This document shows positions 8,497 through 17,207 of a DNA stretch of 64,000 nt, piece by piece (position 1 is the stretch's first letter; each line of letters begins with the position of its first letter). The translations under genes were made by a program, and so were the position numbers. The notes under the pieces were generated by a model. The model saw only the letters and a program-made list of their open reading frames with translations. It had not been told where the DNA came from and made no database searches. The stretch is from Bacillus sp. AFS073361 (GTDB lineage: Bacteria > Bacillota > Bacilli > Bacillales > Cytobacillaceae): the NCBI RefSeq assembly GCF_002567005.1, contig NZ_NUZU01000039.1, positions 1 through 64,000 of the forward strand. Direction: 5' to 3'.

Positions 8497-10155
8497 TTAA
8501 TGGATAGCTTTATATTTCTTCTTAAATTCCGAAGGCAGACTTCCCCACCTTTGCTTAAATAAGCGGCTAAAGTGTTTAGGATCTTGATACCCTACTAACT
8601 GGGCGATATCAATAACTTTTAAGTCTTGTTCGAAAAGCAATTCCTTAGCTGTTTCCAAACGAAGATCTGTAATGTAATCAAATACGGTTTTGCCAGTTTG
8701 CTTCTTAAAATACTGACAAAAATAAGTGGGATTCATATAAATATAATCAGATATGTCTTGAAGGGTAATCTTTTTACTAAGATTCTCGTTTATCCATTTT
8801 TTCGCCTTCATGATTGGAGTAAGTGCAGGATCTTGGTTATAATCAAGTTGTTTTTGATGAATGTTGATAAAAGTTTGTTTTACTAATTTTTCTAGTTTAT
8901 TCATATTAGACTCAGTTTTTATAGCTTGTAATATTTCATCAAAATCTTTTAGGCTTAATCCCGCTTCAGTTTCTTCCATATTTACTTTGAACATAAAAAT
9001 GATCAAGTACTCTATTGCATGTTGGATTACAATCGGGGAACGTAACTTTTTAATTTTATTAAATAACTCGCTTATTTCCTTATCTATTTTATGTGTGTCT
9101 GACCGTCCAAGCATTGTTGTAAGTTTACTTGCGAATTCCTTCATGTTATTAGCGGCAACCAAATGATGATCATCAGTGCCTTTCAATTTGTGAAGTAAGC
9201 GAAAGGAATAAACTTGGTTCCCACCATAAATCATTCTCATCCGAATTAAAGAGTGTAGTTGTCTTTTCATTTCTGGCAGTACAAATAAATCTTCGAAGAG
9301 ACTACTTTGAGCAATTGAAAAGCTAAAAGGAGTATAATTATTTAGGCATAATTTCAGTTTTCTAGAAAAAGTATCTCCTGCTACAATAAAATCAGTATAC
9401 TCTTTACTAGAACTGTAAAGCAGCACCCAAAAATGTAATCCTCCCTCTCTCCACCACCATCCCAACTGTTTATGTTGTGAATTTTTATATTCCTTTACTA
9501 CTTCATCTATAATATTTTCAGTCGCAAAGGCAAAAGCTCCCCAGTCTTCCTTAGAGTATTCATTTGATTTAGAGGGAAACTCATCAACACTAATAAAAAA
9601 AGCCTGATATAACCCATTGGGGAAATCCTTTATCCAATACATAGTGGCAATGTCTTCTGTTTCAGATGATATGGATTCACTTAAAAGCTGCGTCTGTTTT
9701 GTTAAGGTCAGCATTTCGGATTGCTTTATTAATTCTTTCAATTTATGATTAGTTGTTCTCTTCTCATCAATACGTTTTTTTACTTTTTGAAGCACTTCAA
9801 AAAATTGTTTGCGGTCAATCGGTTTTAAAATATAATCAAGCGCTCCCTCTCGTATAGCAGATTGCACAAACTGAAAATCATCGTAACCGCTTACAATAAT
9901 AGATAAAAAATTATTATCCCTGTTCATATTTTTGATATCATTTATTAGTGTGAGACCATCCTTTTCTGGCATTTTTACATCTGTAATCAACAAATCAAAT
10001 TCCATTCGATTTCCCTTTAAAAATTCAATAACTTCAATACCATCGGAAAATATCCCAACAATATCCCATTGGTCTCCGTCCCTTTGTAGTAATCGTTCCA
10101 AACCATTACGAATTTTTGCTTCGTCATCTACAATAATTGTTTTTATTTTATTCAT
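8497..10155 (-). CDS. YesN-type response regulator with AraC DNA-binding domain
   Basis: Over 550 residues: an N-terminal receiver domain (VDDE near the start, phosphoacceptor Asp in LLITDVKMP), a long middle region, and a C-terminal AraC pair of helix-turn-helix motifs (LQDISDYIYMNPTYFCQYFK and IAQLVGYQDPKHFSRLFK). The ATG at 10167 has its ribosome site (GAGAGG) touching it, so the in-frame ATG at 10155 is more likely. It overlaps the kinase gene end slightly. The output is transcription of sugar genes, probably through repeats such as CATTCGAACAA found near 13165. Confidence 0.88.
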   Translation of the reverse strand: MNKIKTIIVDDEAKIRNGLERLLQRDGDQWDIVGIFSDGIEVIEFLKGNRMEFDLLITDVKMPEKDGLTLINDIKNMNRDNNFLSIIVSGYDDFQFVQSAIREGALDYILKPIDRKQFFEVLQKVKKRIDEKRTTNHKLKELIKQSEMLTLTKQTQLLSESISSETEDIATMYWIKDFPNGLYQAFFISVDEFPSKSNEYSKEDWGAFAFATENIIDEVVKEYKNSQHKQLGWWWREGGLHFWVLLYSSSKEYTDFIVAGDTFSRKLKLCLNNYTPFSFSIAQSSLFEDLFVLPEMKRQLHSLIRMRMIYGGNQVYSFRLLHKLKGTDDHHLVAANNMKEFASKLTTMLGRSDTHKIDKEISELFNKIKKLRSPIVIQHAIEYLIIFMFKVNMEETEAGLSLKDFDEILQAIKTESNMNKLEKLVKQTFINIHQKQLDYNQDPALTPIMKAKKWINENLSKKITLQDISDYIYMNPTYFCQYFKKQTGKTVFDYITDLRLETAKELLFEQDLKVIDIAQLVGYQDPKHFSRLFKQRWGSLPSEFKKKYKAIH

Positions 10156-11962
10156 GGAAGTAATCATCCTCTCTTCTTTCGTATTTTATAACTGCTTCAG
10201 CCCCTTCTATAACTGGAAAACGAATGATAATATTAGTTCCATTACCACTCTCAACGGTAAGTCCATATTCTTCCCCAAACAACATCATGATTCTAGCATG
10301 CACGTTAATCATCCCAAAACCTGAATCACGTCTGCCAATAGGGTCCGATTTTAATAGACTATGGATCTCTTGCTGTGTTTTTTCATCTATTCCAGTCCCG
10401 TCATCTTCAATCCTTATGATGACATCCTCCGTTCCTTGAAGTGCACCAGGAATGGTTCTTATAATCACCCTAATGGTAAGCGTCCCTCTCCTAGCTTCGA
10501 GGCCATGCTTAATACAGTTTTCTATAATAGGCTGTAATATGAACTTTGGGGAGTATAATTGATGTAAATTAATATCCGATTTGATACTAAAGTTCAGTCG
10601 ATCCTCGAAACGGAACTTTTGGATTGTTAAATAATTCTCAATATGTTCCACTTCCTTTTGAAAAGGAACGATACGATTCTTATTTCCTAAGGAAAATCGC
10701 AGCATCCTGCCTAGTAAAGTGACCATTTCACTAACGGTATCATCATCGATTGTCATACTTATGGTTTCCAACGTATTGTACATAAAATGTGGATTAATTT
10801 GTGATTGAAGTGCATATAATTCCGCTTGTTTTTGACGTATTTCAATATGAAAATTTTGTTTAATCAGCTCTCGAATTTTGGATATCATGGAATTAAAGCT
10901 TTGAGCTAATATTCCGATTTCATCTTTTGAGTCTACTTTAAGATCGACATTAAAATTTCCCTTTTCGACATCTTTCATTAATCTACTAAGCTTATAAATG
11001 GGACGACTTACTCCCCATGCCGTAAAGGCAGAAATGATAACAGTTCCCAAGCTAATAATCACAAAAAACACAAGCGTTACACTTTTAATGACATCTGCCT
11101 TTTGAGTTATATATTTCATTGGAATTTTATAAACGATTACCCAATCCATTTTCTCTGATTTACTTACACTAATAAGTTGCTTTTCACCGTTGGAATTGGT
11201 ACTAAAACTTCCTTTTAAGGTAGGATAATTGGAAATGTCTTCGACCATTCCAATATGTGTAGGGTCCGAATGATAGATGATCTTTCCCTTCTTACTCATC
11301 AACAACAATTGCGCTTCATTTTTCTTATTAATATCCTTTAGAGTATTCTCAATAAAAGATAAATTAACAGCAATGGCTAACGTTCCGATATCCTTCCGAT
11401 TTTCATAATCTTTAATCTTTTTGGTCATGAGAAAAAATGATGGCTTGCTCTTAAAACGAAGGTCTACTTCATCCTGTAAAACAATCGATTCGTTTCCTTT
11501 AAAAGATGGTATTTTTTTAAATCCAGAAGAATAAGGGAGTAACGTACTTGAAAAGAAACGATCATTTGACCATAAAAACACACCTAAAACAGGACTTATA
11601 TCTGTTAAATAGGTATTGGTCAGATAACTGTTAACTTTGTAGTAATCTATTTGTAAGGCCGATTGATTAATATATGTATCTTTTCTCAATACTGATATAA
11701 CATCGTTTGAGTTATACAGAAGTTCGGGTAAATTTTCTAATTCGGACATTTGATTATCAATATTTTTATTCATCTGATCTAAAATCTTCGGAACATTTTC
11801 CCCCACTTGCTCTTCAATTAATTTGGTATATTGATTATAAGAAAAGTAAACAAGCACTGTTATCGGTATTAATGTTAATAAAATATACGTTATAATGAGC
11901 CTTTTTCTAAGTTGATAATTTTTTGGACTCCACCAACGAGAACGTAACATTTTAAAAATCAT
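10148..11962 (-). CDS. YesM-type sensor histidine kinase
   Basis: Membrane sensor kinase of the HPK7/YesM type: first transmembrane segment IIT...LLTLIPITVLVYF, a large extracellular dCache-like sensor region, second membrane segment VTLVFFVIISLGTVII, HAMP linker, then the His-kinase motif QINPHFMYNTLE and an HATPase domain (IIENCIKHGLE; DDGTGI). Open frame extends to 12016, but the ATG at 11962, overlapping the end of the preceding lipoprotein gene, fits better; ATG at 11950 is another option. Partner of the YesN regulator downstream. Confidence 0.87.
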   Translation of the reverse strand: MIFKMLRSRWWSPKNYQLRKRLIITYILLTLIPITVLVYFSYNQYTKLIEEQVGENVPKILDQMNKNIDNQMSELENLPELLYNSNDVISVLRKDTYINQSALQIDYYKVNSYLTNTYLTDISPVLGVFLWSNDRFFSSTLLPYSSGFKKIPSFKGNESIVLQDEVDLRFKSKPSFFLMTKKIKDYENRKDIGTLAIAVNLSFIENTLKDINKKNEAQLLLMSKKGKIIYHSDPTHIGMVEDISNYPTLKGSFSTNSNGEKQLISVSKSEKMDWVIVYKIPMKYITQKADVIKSVTLVFFVIISLGTVIISAFTAWGVSRPIYKLSRLMKDVEKGNFNVDLKVDSKDEIGILAQSFNSMISKIRELIKQNFHIEIRQKQAELYALQSQINPHFMYNTLETISMTIDDDTVSEMVTLLGRMLRFSLGNKNRIVPFQKEVEHIENYLTIQKFRFEDRLNFSIKSDINLHQLYSPKFILQPIIENCIKHGLEARRGTLTIRVIIRTIPGALQGTEDVIIRIEDDGTGIDEKTQQEIHSLLKSDPIGRRDSGFGMINVHARIMMLFGEEYGLTVESGNGTNIIIRFPVIEGAEAVIKYERREDDYFHE

Positions 11963-12986
11963 ATTGGTTAATGTTTTCCTTCGTAAAAAGAATAGGTTCT
12001 CCCATAATAATTTCATTATCTTCCACCCTTATGCTTCCTATATTAGGGATTTCTTGTTTATCAGTAGGAAATTGGCCATTTAGTAAGTTCTCCGCTAATG
12101 CAACTGTTAGGTACCCAAGCTTTTTGGGACTCCAGAGAATAATATCCTCTATATCTCCTGCCATAATATATTTCCTCATGTCATTAGGTAACGAGAGCCC
12201 CAAAACTTCGACATCCATTCTATTTGCTTCCATAACAGCCTTGGTAATAGCAGGAGTAGCTAATGGACTTACACTTACGATTGCAGATAAATTCGGATAT
12301 TTTTCCAAAAGTAATTTAGTATTTTGATAAGAAATATCATAACTATTGTCATTGACCATAATGCTATCTAACTTTAATTTTGAATAGTATTTTTCTTGTT
12401 GGATTTTCATCCATTTGATCCATTTTGTTGTATTAGAAGAGGAATAGCTGTTTGTAATTATCGCATATTCCCCTTTTTCATTTAAACGTGCTGCCAAGTT
12501 ATTCATTAAAGTAGTTCCTAAGGTGTCGGGCCTTACGACATTGACATAAAAATCCCTTCCTGTTGAATCTGTATCAGAATCCCAGGTTATAACCTTAATT
12601 CCTTTTTTACGAGCCTTGTTTAGTACAGGTAACAACTTAAATGGATCGGTCGCAGAAACGGCAATGACATCAACTTTTTTATCTATCAATTGTTCAATTA
12701 CTTCTGACTGTTTACTTACATCATCTACTTTCACACCTGTAAATATTAAGTTAATGCCTAAATGTTCAGCTGCTTCCTTAGCTCCTTTTTCAGCTGCATC
12801 ATAATAGGATGAATCACCTATAAATCTTGGGACTAATGCAATTGTGTGACGTTTAATAGGATTTTCTATTTGTTTATCTTTTGTTTCTTTGTCTTTTTCA
12901 ATATAGATCACTTCCTTGGAAGAATGATCCGTTTCACAACCACTTACCATTAATATAAAAACAAGTAAAAAGTAGACTAATCGCAT
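11952..12986 (-). CDS. Sugar-binding-protein-like lipoprotein, first gene of the sensing operon
   Basis: 344 residues with lipoprotein signal ending FILMVSGC (Cys17) and a periplasmic-binding-protein fold (HTIALVPRFIGDSSYYDAAEKGAKEAAEHL; VDVIAVSATDPFKLLPVLNKARKKG). It opens an operon of binding protein, YesM kinase, YesN regulator and second binding protein. Gene ends overlap or nearly touch, so they are made together. The arrangement resembles three-component sugar sensors such as XylFII-LytS, where a binding protein presents sugar to a kinase (established for that system, inferred here). Confidence 0.82.
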   Translation of the reverse strand: MRLVYFLLVFILMVSGCETDHSSKEVIYIEKDKETKDKQIENPIKRHTIALVPRFIGDSSYYDAAEKGAKEAAEHLGINLIFTGVKVDDVSKQSEVIEQLIDKKVDVIAVSATDPFKLLPVLNKARKKGIKVITWDSDTDSTGRDFYVNVVRPDTLGTTLMNNLAARLNEKGEYAIITNSYSSSNTTKWIKWMKIQQEKYYSKLKLDSIMVNDNSYDISYQNTKLLLEKYPNLSAIVSVSPLATPAITKAVMEANRMDVEVLGLSLPNDMRKYIMAGDIEDIILWSPKKLGYLTVALAENLLNGQFPTDKQEIPNIGSIRVEDNEIIMGEPILFTKENINQYDF

Positions 12987-13085
12987 AGGTTCCCTCCAAA
13001 AAAGTGATTACATTAATCATAAAGCTACTTTCGATAAGGTAAAACTATTCCAATTTTAAATAATTTCTGATAATTTTCTATAAAA

Positions 13086-13115
13086 ATTGTATTCGATTAC
13101 ATAATGGTCGTCTAA
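13086..13115 (-). promoter_or_regulatory. Promoter of the sensing operon with overlapping cre/LacI-type operator
   Basis: On the minus strand TTAGAC, an 18-base spacer and TACAAT form a plausible promoter, and the palindrome TGTAATCGAATACA (13088-13101) overlaps its -10 end. Upstream (13165-13190) lie two copies of a CATTCGAACAA/CATTGGAACAA repeat. The same arrangement recurs in front of the lacI remnant (40638-40667). Confidence 0.55.
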
Positions 13116-13218
13116 TCGATTTCAGACATAATTTTCTTCCATTCAACTGCTTATTTTTTTCATTCGAACAATCAATTCATTCATTGGAACAAAAAAAGTA
13201 TGTTTTAGTATAAAAATA

Positions 13219-13242
13219 AGAGATAGCAATGGCTATCGCTCT
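13219..13242 (-). terminator. Terminator-like hairpin
   Basis: Minus-strand AGAGCGATAGC pairs with GCTATCTCT across a CATT loop and is followed by TATTTTTAT. It would end transcription coming from the degenerate segment at about 13320-13540. Confidence 0.4.
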
Positions 13243-13313
13243 AGCTTTGTTACGCACTTAGCTGCGTTTTGAATAGATATAGGGCGGATGTCCCCTCAAT
13301 TAACCTTTTATTT

Positions 13314-13530
13314 CGCTTGCATCGAAAATTTGTACCTGGATTGGTTCACTTAATAGTTCAGGGAAGATATTAACCAAGTTTTGAAAATAAGGGGTGCTTC
13401 GTGAACACCAATCGCCGCTTCCCCCCCCCCCCCGCAGCGATAACCTATGGAATTGGACTAACCCAGTGTTTTGGTGCAGGGACTTTTGAAATTTTTTGCG
13501 ACCCCGGATGTAATGTTTTTCCCATTCGCT
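13314..13530 (-). pseudogene. Possible degenerate small gene containing a 13-base G/C homopolymer
   Basis: On the minus strand an ATG after AAGGGGG (near 13525) opens a frame beginning MGKTLHPGSQ that stops at a TAG just before a run of 13 G (C13 at 13421-13433 on the plus strand). After the run a different frame is open for about 40 codons (containing GDWCSRSTPYFQNLVN and PIQVQIFDASEIKG, then stop). The composition of both parts looks coding, which suggests one gene broken by a stop and a slipped homopolymer. I do not recognise the protein. Confidence 0.3.
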
Positions 13531-13570
13531 TACCCCCTTGATAAGTTCCCATAAAAAACAGAATCATAAA

Positions 13571-13599
13571 AACGAACTCCTTTTAAAAAGAAGTTCGTT
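13571..13599 (-). terminator. Terminator of the pyridine cluster
   Basis: Minus-strand AACGAACT pairs with AGTTCGTT and is followed by a T-rich tail (TTTTTATGATTC). It lies just after the NCS1 permease stop. Confidence 0.65.
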
Positions 13600-13635
13600 T
13601 GTCTACCAGCATAAAATTAATGACTTCCCTAAGTT

Positions 13636-15084
13636 TTAAGGAACTATATTCTCAGCAACTTCACTAGATACTTCTATTGAACGATATGGAAACAAATTCG
13701 TTAAAGCGTAGTATACAATCGCCCCAACAAGCGCAGATGAAGTAAAACTTAAATCAATGCCGCCGACGACAGATACGAATGGACCGGTGAAAATGCTGGT
13801 ACTTGTAAACAACAATCCAACAATCAATCCAATCGTCCATGAAATAATAGCAGGTATATTAAATCCGCTAGAGTACCAATAGCTGCTTGACGAAGAACTA
13901 TTGTGTAAATCTAATGGTTTATACCGCCCTTTTACCAAGTAATGTCCGACAAGATTGATCGCTAACCAAGGTGAAACACCTACGATAATGATAATAACAA
14001 ACCCGTCGATTAGGTGTATCATATTGGACACATCTTGAACTCCGATAAATACCAAGAGAAAACCGACAATTGCCATAATTATGGTGGTTGTTACCCGTTT
14101 GAGCGTCCATCCGAGGGATTCGAGAGAAAGTCCGGCACTGTATAAACACAACCCACCGTTCGGCAGAGCACCAAATATCCCTGCAATTGTAATTGGAGCG
14201 ATCCACCATGATGGAGCCCCCCCAATAATTCCTGTTACGAATGGGGTAGATAAATCCTTCACCGTTGACATCATGAATGATGCAGGTACCATTGCTAACC
14301 AACACCCGACAAACATTCCAAGGGATGTGGCCCCTGCCAATTTCGTCGAACTATGACTATTGGGAATATATCGGCTATAATCCCCAACAAATGGAGCATA
14401 CGAAATAGGAACCGAAGCGATTACCAGCATGGCGAGTGCCCAAGTCGGCCAAAAACCACCTAATACATAATGACCACCTTCATAACTAACGTTGAACTTT
14501 GAAGCAAATATAAACACAGATAGAATGACAATACTTCCTACAAGGTAGGTTCCTATTTTTTCAAACAAAACTACTACTTTATGACCCATTATTGCTACAA
14601 TAGCGGTTATGACACTGACGATGATACACCCTATCAATAATGTACCGGTTCCTTCTGACCAGCCAAACAACCGGTGACCTCCCGCGGCGAAGGCTTGAGC
14701 CCCTGTCCAAACCATAAGAGCATAGAAACCAATCGCTATTACAATATTAAGAAACGAACCAATAATACGTCCCTTTACCCCAAAATGAGCTCCACTTGCT
14801 AGTGCCCCATTCGTACCTGTTCTCTGTGACAAAATGGAAATTGGTCCGATTGCAATCGAGCCAATCGCAAGCCCCACCGTCATTGCCCAAAATGCTGCCC
14901 ACCAGCCAAGTCCGAACACAATCGGTAATGAACCGATTGCCATAATGCCAAAAGCAAACTGCGAACCACATAGGACGTAGAACACATTGGATGCCTTTGA
15001 ATTCCGCTCATTCTCCGGAATCATATCAACACCGCGTATTTCAATTGAAGAATGTTCTTTCATCTTAACCGTTTGGTTGCTCAA
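13636..15084 (-). CDS. NCS1-family (purine/cytosine/hydantoin type) permease
   Basis: 482-residue membrane protein with about 12 hydrophobic segments and the NCS1 hallmarks: N-terminal RGVDMIPENER, a first membrane helix FYVLCGSQFAFGIM, and the SYAPFVGDYSRYIP segment typical of CodB/PucI-type carriers. NCS1 proteins import nucleobases, hydantoins, allantoin and pyridoxine-like rings. As the last gene of the pyridine catabolic run it probably imports the N-heterocycle substrate, for example a hydroxypyridine, whose lactam form resembles uracil (inference). Start is TTG at 15084, eight bases after GGAGG. Confidence 0.85.
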   Translation of the reverse strand: MSNQTVKMKEHSSIEIRGVDMIPENERNSKASNVFYVLCGSQFAFGIMAIGSLPIVFGLGWWAAFWAMTVGLAIGSIAIGPISILSQRTGTNGALASGAHFGVKGRIIGSFLNIVIAIGFYALMVWTGAQAFAAGGHRLFGWSEGTGTLLIGCIIVSVITAIVAIMGHKVVVLFEKIGTYLVGSIVILSVFIFASKFNVSYEGGHYVLGGFWPTWALAMLVIASVPISYAPFVGDYSRYIPNSHSSTKLAGATSLGMFVGCWLAMVPASFMMSTVKDLSTPFVTGIIGGAPSWWIAPITIAGIFGALPNGGLCLYSAGLSLESLGWTLKRVTTTIIMAIVGFLLVFIGVQDVSNMIHLIDGFVIIIIVGVSPWLAINLVGHYLVKGRYKPLDLHNSSSSSSYWYSSGFNIPAIISWTIGLIVGLLFTSTSIFTGPFVSVVGGIDLSFTSSALVGAIVYYALTNLFPYRSIEVSSEVAENIVP

Positions 15085-15249
15085 AATACATACCTCCGTT
15101 TAATGGTCATAATTTCTTTAAAAAGTACCATCTCTCGCAAAGAAGTTGTATTAAATCGCAGTAGAGTGATTCCATCTTTATTCAGTTTTTTCCATATTCA
15201 GTGATACAAAAGCATCCTTTTACCACAAGGGAATAATTAGTTTAGTCAA

Positions 15250-16290
15250 TCAAGCTAGCTGTGGTTTAGCAGCTTTCATTTCATCGATCACAATGTCTCC
15301 ATCTTTTACAATTAATTTACCGTCTAGATATAACGTACAATTTTTCATTGGTAAATCAAGATGGCATGGGGTATCGTTGTTCCCCCCTAACTCAGAGTTT
15401 GGCCCCAAGGAGAATAAGACATTTCCATAAAAGGCACGCCCATCCATGCCAAACACTTGATCATCGAAAGCGAGACTATGCCATTGTGCCCTTTCGTTAA
15501 GTCCCCAGCCAATGTGGGATATCGCGTAAGCTCGCGGGTCATTAAAACTTTCGATATAATCCCTCATCAGCATGGCGTCAAAACCGCCCTCAATGCCCGT
15601 AACAAATCCACCTTTTATCGTTAACTTTACTTGGTCTTGAAAATATCGGTTAAACGGGAAAAATATGTCGCCTTTATCCAAAACTACTACCCCGTCCACT
15701 CCGCCATCATTTGATGTGGCAGCAGAAAAACAACTTGGCAAGTGGTCCCATCTGCCTGGTTCATCAGCAAAACCGTATTCCGTAAGGATTGGATATTGAC
15801 CTAGCTGATAGGTAACATCGCTGCCTGCCTTATTGGTGAATCTTAATTCTTTTGCATTCCTTAATAATTGGGTTGCATATAACACTCTTTCTTTGTCGCT
15901 TTCCTTTGGAAACATTCTTTTAATTACATCGAAAGGTTCGACCACCAACAGAATTCTTACTCCTGCATCCTGCAGTTCCAATTGTTCTTTAGAAAAAAGG
16001 AGGAGAACTAAGTCAATAACAAGGTCGGCTTTCTTCAAGCATTCAACTGCAACTCGGTTATTGGTTAACGGTGTAATGCCAAACGAACCAGAAGCTCCTT
16101 GTTTAGCTGGCGGCAGTTTCAATTCAAAGGCGTTCGCCCCGATCTCGGAAGCTGCGGTCAGGAACGCTTTCGCATAATCTGCTCTAATCTCGCCCGAGGT
16201 TAATACCGCCATCGTTTCAGACTGCTTTAATTTACACAATTCAAGTTGTTTTTTAAACAGAGAAACCATTTCTTGAAATTCAACAGTCAT
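15250..16290 (-). CDS. nicX: 2,5-dihydroxypyridine 5,6-dioxygenase (NicX/PicD-like)
   Basis: 346 residues, close to the usual ~350 of NicX, a non-heme Fe(II) dioxygenase with the fold of M29 aminopeptidases. The three expected iron ligands are visible: His259 (AISHIGWGLNE), His310 and Asp312 (TPCHLDLPM), matching the His-His-Asp set of Pseudomonas putida NicX. It opens 2,5-dihydroxypyridine between C5 and C6 to N-formylmaleamate. It starts 15 bases after the deformylase gene. A plain M29 peptidase is the alternative, but the surrounding deformylase, amidase and isomerase genes make the dioxygenase far more likely. Confidence 0.85.
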   Translation of the reverse strand: MTVEFQEMVSLFKKQLELCKLKQSETMAVLTSGEIRADYAKAFLTAASEIGANAFELKLPPAKQGASGSFGITPLTNNRVAVECLKKADLVIDLVLLLFSKEQLELQDAGVRILLVVEPFDVIKRMFPKESDKERVLYATQLLRNAKELRFTNKAGSDVTYQLGQYPILTEYGFADEPGRWDHLPSCFSAATSNDGGVDGVVVLDKGDIFFPFNRYFQDQVKLTIKGGFVTGIEGGFDAMLMRDYIESFNDPRAYAISHIGWGLNERAQWHSLAFDDQVFGMDGRAFYGNVLFSLGPNSELGGNNDTPCHLDLPMKNCTLYLDGKLIVKDGDIVIDEMKAAKPQLA

Positions 16291-16305
16291 TTATTAACAC
16301 CTCGT

Positions 16306-17127
16306 TTATTTTTTTGTAATTCCTTCTATAAATGAAACAATATAATCAACTGTTTGTTCTGGTGCATCTTTATACACCATGTGGCTTACTCCTTTAACCC
16401 TTTCAACCTGCATCGAAGGGTTGATCGTTTTCAAAACTTGAAGTTCGTTTTCACGAATGGTATCTCCATGTTCTGCCGCTAATAGGAATGCAGGGACTGA
16501 AAGCATTTTAATATATACTTGAAAAGGCTCCAATAACAGAGATTGGTAGGATTCAATAATCGCTGGCAAACTATTATTTCGATATTCTTCCGCTCTTTCA
16601 GCTATTTGTTCATCTGTAAATAAAGGAAAGAAGCTTCGGAATAATTCCATATCCCCTTGATCAACAGCCTCCTTTTGTTTTAAAAACATCGACAATGGAT
16701 TAGGATAGATCTCTCTTTGTCCTGGTCCGTTAATAGGAGGATCGATTAATACGATTCCGGAAATGAGAGACGGATATTGGCTGCCAAATGCAGCCGCAAT
16801 TCGGGCTCCCATCGAGTGGCCAACCAATACTGGACCAATGGGATTATCTGTTAAAGCGTTAACAATATTCAGTAGGTCCTCTGTATAATTTTTTAATAGA
16901 TAGCCTTCCTTAGGACGATCGGACTGCCCTCTTCCCCTGGCATCCATTGATAAGGAATAATAGTTTTCAGGCATTAAATTTAGGACTTTTGCAAATGAAA
17001 GGCTGTAACTAGTAATTCCCGGCAAAAAAATGACGGGGGTACCAGCCTTATCTCCTTTAGTAATGAGGTGAATTTTTGCATTTAGACCGTTTACAAAAAG
17101 GTCCCCAAAAGAATGATTTTGCTTCAT
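16306..17127 (-). CDS. nicD: N-formylmaleamate deformylase (NicD-like alpha/beta hydrolase)
   Basis: 273-residue alpha/beta hydrolase with nucleophile Ser105 in VGHSMG, an acid candidate Asp129 in VLIDPP and His249 in GVSHMVYK. Size and triad spacing fit NicD, which splits N-formylmaleamate into maleamate and formate. It sits between the HpaB gene at 17208-18719 and the dioxygenase at 15250-16290, in pathway order. Alpha/beta hydrolases are functionally diverse, so the assignment rests largely on the neighbours. Confidence 0.8.
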   Translation of the reverse strand: MKQNHSFGDLFVNGLNAKIHLITKGDKAGTPVIFLPGITSYSLSFAKVLNLMPENYYSLSMDARGRGQSDRPKEGYLLKNYTEDLLNIVNALTDNPIGPVLVGHSMGARIAAAFGSQYPSLISGIVLIDPPINGPGQREIYPNPLSMFLKQKEAVDQGDMELFRSFFPLFTDEQIAERAEEYRNNSLPAIIESYQSLLLEPFQVYIKMLSVPAFLLAAEHGDTIRENELQVLKTINPSMQVERVKGVSHMVYKDAPEQTVDYIVSFIEGITKK

Positions 17128-17207
17128 ATTTATATCTCCTCTCAGGCGAACGAACCTAAATTAAAGCTCTATTCTTCTATTAAGCGACTTCCATTTTTAA
17201 CTAGTGA

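Noticed and set aside
13919..14305. A 128-codon open frame in another frame of the NCS1 permease gene.
   Set aside because: Lies wholly inside a strong gene on the same strand; composition is that of an out-of-frame reading.
15250..16290. Annotation as M29 aminopeptidase.
   Set aside because: The His259/His310/Asp312 set fits the iron ligands of 2,5-dihydroxypyridine dioxygenase and the next genes perform the following pathway steps.
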